Assembly: GCA_965660325.1 (NCBI GenBank)
Contig: CBFHZL010000002.1
Coordinates: 1-64,000, forward strand
Reading direction: 5' to 3'
DNA length: 64,000 nt
Source: Acidiluteibacter sp965660325
GTDB taxonomy: Bacteria; Bacteroidota; Bacteroidia; Flavobacteriales_E; Vicingaceae
Shown here: piece after piece, positions 61,234 through 64,000 of the stretch
Layout: each line of letters opens with the position of its first letter
Position numbering within the stretch: the stretch's first letter is position 1
The notes under the pieces: model-generated
Databases searched by the model: none
What the model was told of the DNA's origin: nothing
What the model saw: only the letters and a program-made list of their open reading frames with translations
Program-made: the position numbers and the translations under genes

Positions 61234-63762
61234 TTATTTTGAGAGCATCAACTTTTTGGAAATCCATTGTTGATTTTCGAGTTGTATGCGCACAAAGTAA
61301 AGCCCGTTAGTGGCAGAAGAAGGCAAACTCATTTCTATTAGATCAGATTGAGCTGTAGGAGTGTATTCGCTGATTCTCGTGCCTCTAATGTCAATGATCT
61401 CTATCTGCTTCACCGGTACATCAGATTCTATGGTAAAAGCACCAGTTGTAGGAACTGGATATAAGCTAAAACGCTCTTCGGTAATTTGAGCTTCATCAAT
61501 GCTGACTTTAACAATTGGGCAGTTGTAATTGGTTGCCACTACGCCATTGTTAGGTTGTAGGCTATCGTATACTGCTTTTGCATAGTTTAGTGTGTTGGAC
61601 ATAGCTGGTATAGCCAAAACATGATTTTGCGGAAAAAAGCCATCATTAGCAAAGGCGTAGCCAATTGACATTGTGATTGTTTTTCGTTCGTTTGGTTGGA
61701 GTGAAAAATATGGAACCGAACCCATTGCACTTTTGTCTCCTGCAGGCATAGAAGCGCTTGACTCAGTCCAGCCAGAGTTTGTTTGCGGTTTTCCTGTGAA
61801 CATGTGCTTGGTGAGTTGATTTGAATTTTGATTTAGACCACTTCCTCCATATGTTATAGGGGCGCCATTTTTCCAACGACCATTCATGTAGTTAAAGAAT
61901 TCTGATGCTGAAGTAGGGAGGCCACTATGCGCTCCGCTTCCTGAGTGGTATGAAACGTAAGAATCTAGATTTTCATTGACTAATTTAAGCCCAACAGCAG
62001 GCGGATTACCTCCAAATGCTGGTTGCCCATTGGAGCTCCCATCATGAGAGTCGCTATTATAGCCATACATAATGTTGTTCAAGCTATCGCAGCCAACATA
62101 ATCATCTGAAGCTCCGCCTATATCTGTGTCTAAATGAATTCCTACTTTAATTGAGTCATATGCTGTATTGGACCTGTTTATTACGGTATAATCAACAAAC
62201 AGCGTTCTTTTTATACTATCTACGTTAGGATTATTCATTGTGTACACCATGTAATGGTATTCTAGGTCATTTAATGCAGAGGTTTCCGGTGGCCTATTTA
62301 TCCAATAAATTGCTTCATCTCCTTTTATTACAGGATAATCACCATTTTTAGGGTCATAGCATCCGTTGTTATTGACATCTATAAAGGGAGCAAGGTCTGA
62401 TGGTTCTCCTAAGGTAGAATCACCTTTTGCCGGCCATTTTGTTATGGATTCAGGAGCAACATAGCTTGAGTCGTTAAACAGCGTTCTATGTCTATCTATT
62501 TGGAATTGTGCAATTTTAACCATGAAGCTTCTAGTTACTTCATTATTTGTGCCTTTTGGTCCTATTTCAAACTGATTCCCAAATAACTGTTGGTCAGGGT
62601 ATACATTAAATGTATTAGAATTATTCTTTTTAGCACCAACAATAAATAGGTTACTATATATTCCATATCTATTACTTCCTCTCGGTATTTCAAATCCCGG
62701 ATCTCTATCTCTTTCAAACAATGAACCCCTGGTATTTATCTTTGCAGCAAAAAGAAAGGTGGAGATATCATTAGTGATGGTAACAGGCTTTACATCTCTA
62801 GAGCCTATGAAAAGCCCTGCTTCAGTTGCGAAAGCAATCGTGTTCGCATTATATGTGATGAAATTTATCTTTGAAAACTGATTTGAAAAATGATAGGGAG
62901 TCATCGTATTGTTTATCTCTTTAAATAGTAGTTGGTTGTTGGAGGAGGCATTGATGTATCGTCCTCCAATCCATAACTCACCATTATTGTCCATTTCTAC
63001 CTGATGCGCATTAGATCTTGGTGAAGCCGACTGGTTCATAACGGGTGCCACAAAAGAGTTTAAAAGATTGTATTCAAGTTTATAAAAGGCTCGATCAACT
63101 GCTGAAACTATAAGGTCTCCATTTGCTAGTAATCTAAAATTAGGTTGACTGAGTATTTGTGCCCCTCCCGGTAAGAAGATAGTATGCGAACTCCACGAAA
63201 TTCCGTCATATATCTGCAGATTTGTTGATGGTTCATTGCCGATTACATTGGGCTTGTTGATTATGTAAACTCTATTTAACGAGTCTATTCCAAGGGCATG
63301 CGCTACTCTGTTCGGAAAATTAGTAAACTGAGTGCCGTCAAAATAAGAAACACCTGAGGGTGTTCCAACCCATAAAATACCATTGAAAGCCAATTGAATC
63401 TCTTTTATGTTATTGGAGAGTAGTCCATTGTTGGTGGTGTAATTAGTGAATGTAACCCCATCAAAGGTTGTCAATCCCATATCTGTATGCAGAAATAGTA
63501 AAGAATCATTCAACTCCATATCGATGATATTGTTGGAGTTTAATCCACTGTTTGCTGTGGTATAATTTGTAAAAGTTCCTTGATTATAGTGCGATAAGCC
63601 ATTAGCTGTTCCGAGGTATATGCTGTTGTAATTTTCAATAGCAATTGACTTCACATTGTTGGACAAAAGTCCGTCGTTGGTGTCAAAGTGTTCCCAATAA
63701 GATTGAGCAATTCCAAGAAAAGGGCATATTAGAATGGCTACTGTCAATATTACATTTCTCAT
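61234..63762 (-). CDS. Secreted propeller protein with type A T9SS tail
   Basis: 842 residues. Signal peptide (about 19 residues). Residues 25-330 contain reg-prop-like propeller repeats with NGLLSNN and SNNI motifs (GLSHYNQGTFTNYTT, GVSYFDGTQFTNF), as in sensor propellers. Residues about 340-740 form a large extracellular module with NNNGCYDPKNGDYPVIKGD and repeated Asn/Asp-rich turns. The type A tail begins near 770 (LYPVPTTGAFTIES ... WISKKLMLSK). Secreted and surface-anchored or released; function unknown. No exact promoter box was found upstream. Confidence 0.82.
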   Translation of the reverse strand: MRNVILTVAILICPFLGIAQSYWEHFDTNDGLLSNNVKSIAIENYNSIYLGTANGLSHYNQGTFTNYTTANSGLNSNNIIDMELNDSLLFLHTDMGLTTFDGVTFTNYTTNNGLLSNNIKEIQLAFNGILWVGTPSGVSYFDGTQFTNFPNRVAHALGIDSLNRVYIINKPNVIGNEPSTNLQIYDGISWSSHTIFLPGGAQILSQPNFRLLANGDLIVSAVDRAFYKLEYNLLNSFVAPVMNQSASPRSNAHQVEMDNNGELWIGGRYINASSNNQLLFKEINNTMTPYHFSNQFSKINFITYNANTIAFATEAGLFIGSRDVKPVTITNDISTFLFAAKINTRGSLFERDRDPGFEIPRGSNRYGIYSNLFIVGAKKNNSNTFNVYPDQQLFGNQFEIGPKGTNNEVTRSFMVKIAQFQIDRHRTLFNDSSYVAPESITKWPAKGDSTLGEPSDLAPFIDVNNNGCYDPKNGDYPVIKGDEAIYWINRPPETSALNDLEYHYMVYTMNNPNVDSIKRTLFVDYTVINRSNTAYDSIKVGIHLDTDIGGASDDYVGCDSLNNIMYGYNSDSHDGSSNGQPAFGGNPPAVGLKLVNENLDSYVSYHSGSGAHSGLPTSASEFFNYMNGRWKNGAPITYGGSGLNQNSNQLTKHMFTGKPQTNSGWTESSASMPAGDKSAMGSVPYFSLQPNERKTITMSIGYAFANDGFFPQNHVLAIPAMSNTLNYAKAVYDSLQPNNGVVATNYNCPIVKVSIDEAQITEERFSLYPVPTTGAFTIESDVPVKQIEIIDIRGTRISEYTPTAQSDLIEMSLPSSATNGLYFVRIQLENQQWISKKLMLSK

Positions 63763-63942
63763 AATTATTTTTTTATGTTTCTTTTAATAGATGCAGTCAA
63801 GATACTAAATGTCCACTAGTTAAATAGAAAAATTTTGAATTAGCTCCTTTAGAGATATTATTCAGATATCCTTCCGAATAAGAAGTAGATAATAAACCCT
63901 CTCCTGTGTTATGCTAAATGGCAACTAAAAACCTTTAACCAT

Positions 63943-63976
63943 AAAAAAAAGGATTTAGTAAAAACTAAATCCTTTT
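63943..63976 (-). terminator. Intrinsic terminator for a gene beyond the right edge
   Basis: AAAAGGATTTAGT (63947-63959) pairs with ACTAAATCCTTTT (63964-63976) around a 4-nt loop; a run of eight A on the plus strand gives a U-tract leftward. The gene it serves lies outside the window. The rest of 63763-63942 shows nothing recognisable. Confidence 0.8.
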
Positions 63977-64000
63977 AAATGTATCTAATGTACTACAACT

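Noticed and set aside
1..64000. tRNA genes, rRNA genes, CRISPR arrays, insertion sequences or prophage
   Set aside because: No T-loop GTTCGAATC-type arms, spaced repeats, transposase or phage genes were found.

Overview
The window is chromosomal DNA from a Bacteroidota bacterium, most likely a marine or aquatic member of the order Flavobacteriales (Cryomorphaceae-like families fit best; genus not determinable). Evidence: low GC; at least fifteen exact copies of the Bacteroidota sigma-factor -7 box TAnnTTTG just upstream of genes; five secreted proteins with type IX secretion (T9SS) tails, four type A and one type B; lineage-typical proteins (DUF3822, DUF5723, DUF2795, DUF4399, a deacetylase-like family); and the conserved blocks rsfS-ftsH-cdsA-psd, birA, pyrE, and rsmD-coaD. 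No tRNA, rRNA, CRISPR array, insertion sequence or prophage was seen.

Layout. 0-15.9 kb is a surface-polysaccharide or glycolipid locus. A short divergent promoter region near 3.7 kb drives a leftward operon (Wzz-like chain-length protein, Wzx-like flippase, Wzy/ligase-like polymerase). It also drives a rightward operon: two GT4 glycosyltransferases, a SPASM radical-SAM enzyme, a sulfotransferase, a methyltransferase, two B12-domain radical-SAM enzymes and a second methyltransferase. A facing operon adds a nucleotidyltransferase, a third B12-type radical-SAM enzyme and an SGNH hydrolase. This cluster is the best candidate for undescribed chemistry: a sulfated and radically modified surface glycan or lipid.

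16-34.7 kb is mixed housekeeping and envelope material: a DUF5723 outer-membrane protein with a META lipoprotein, secA, a DUF2795 protein, cobalamin adenosyltransferase, a LolD-like ATPase, a methyltransferase, an M13 peptidase lipoprotein, several T9SS cargo proteins, an amidohydrolase and a polytopic membrane protein. The only gene-free gap over 300 nt (27170-27521) carries an apparent small RNA gene with its own promoter and terminator.

34.7-43.3 kb has purL (small type), a 13-repeat FG-GAP surface protein flanked by two identical terminators, radC with a deacetylase-like protein, and upp with a HAD phosphatase. 43.5-58.4 kb is the compact core: psd, cdsA, ftsH, rsfS, birA, pyrE, NUDIX, a redox-dead TlpA-like protein, coaD, rsmD, DUF3822, a RecD-like helicase and a PorE-like protein with SPOR domains instead of OmpA. 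58.5-64 kb holds an alpha/beta hydrolase-OsmC fusion, tpx, a small hydrolase and a large propeller-containing T9SS cargo protein.

Several starts were moved from the longest possible reading frame to a better-supported ATG; five genes appear to use TTG. Family assignments rest on motif recognition by eye, without database searches.
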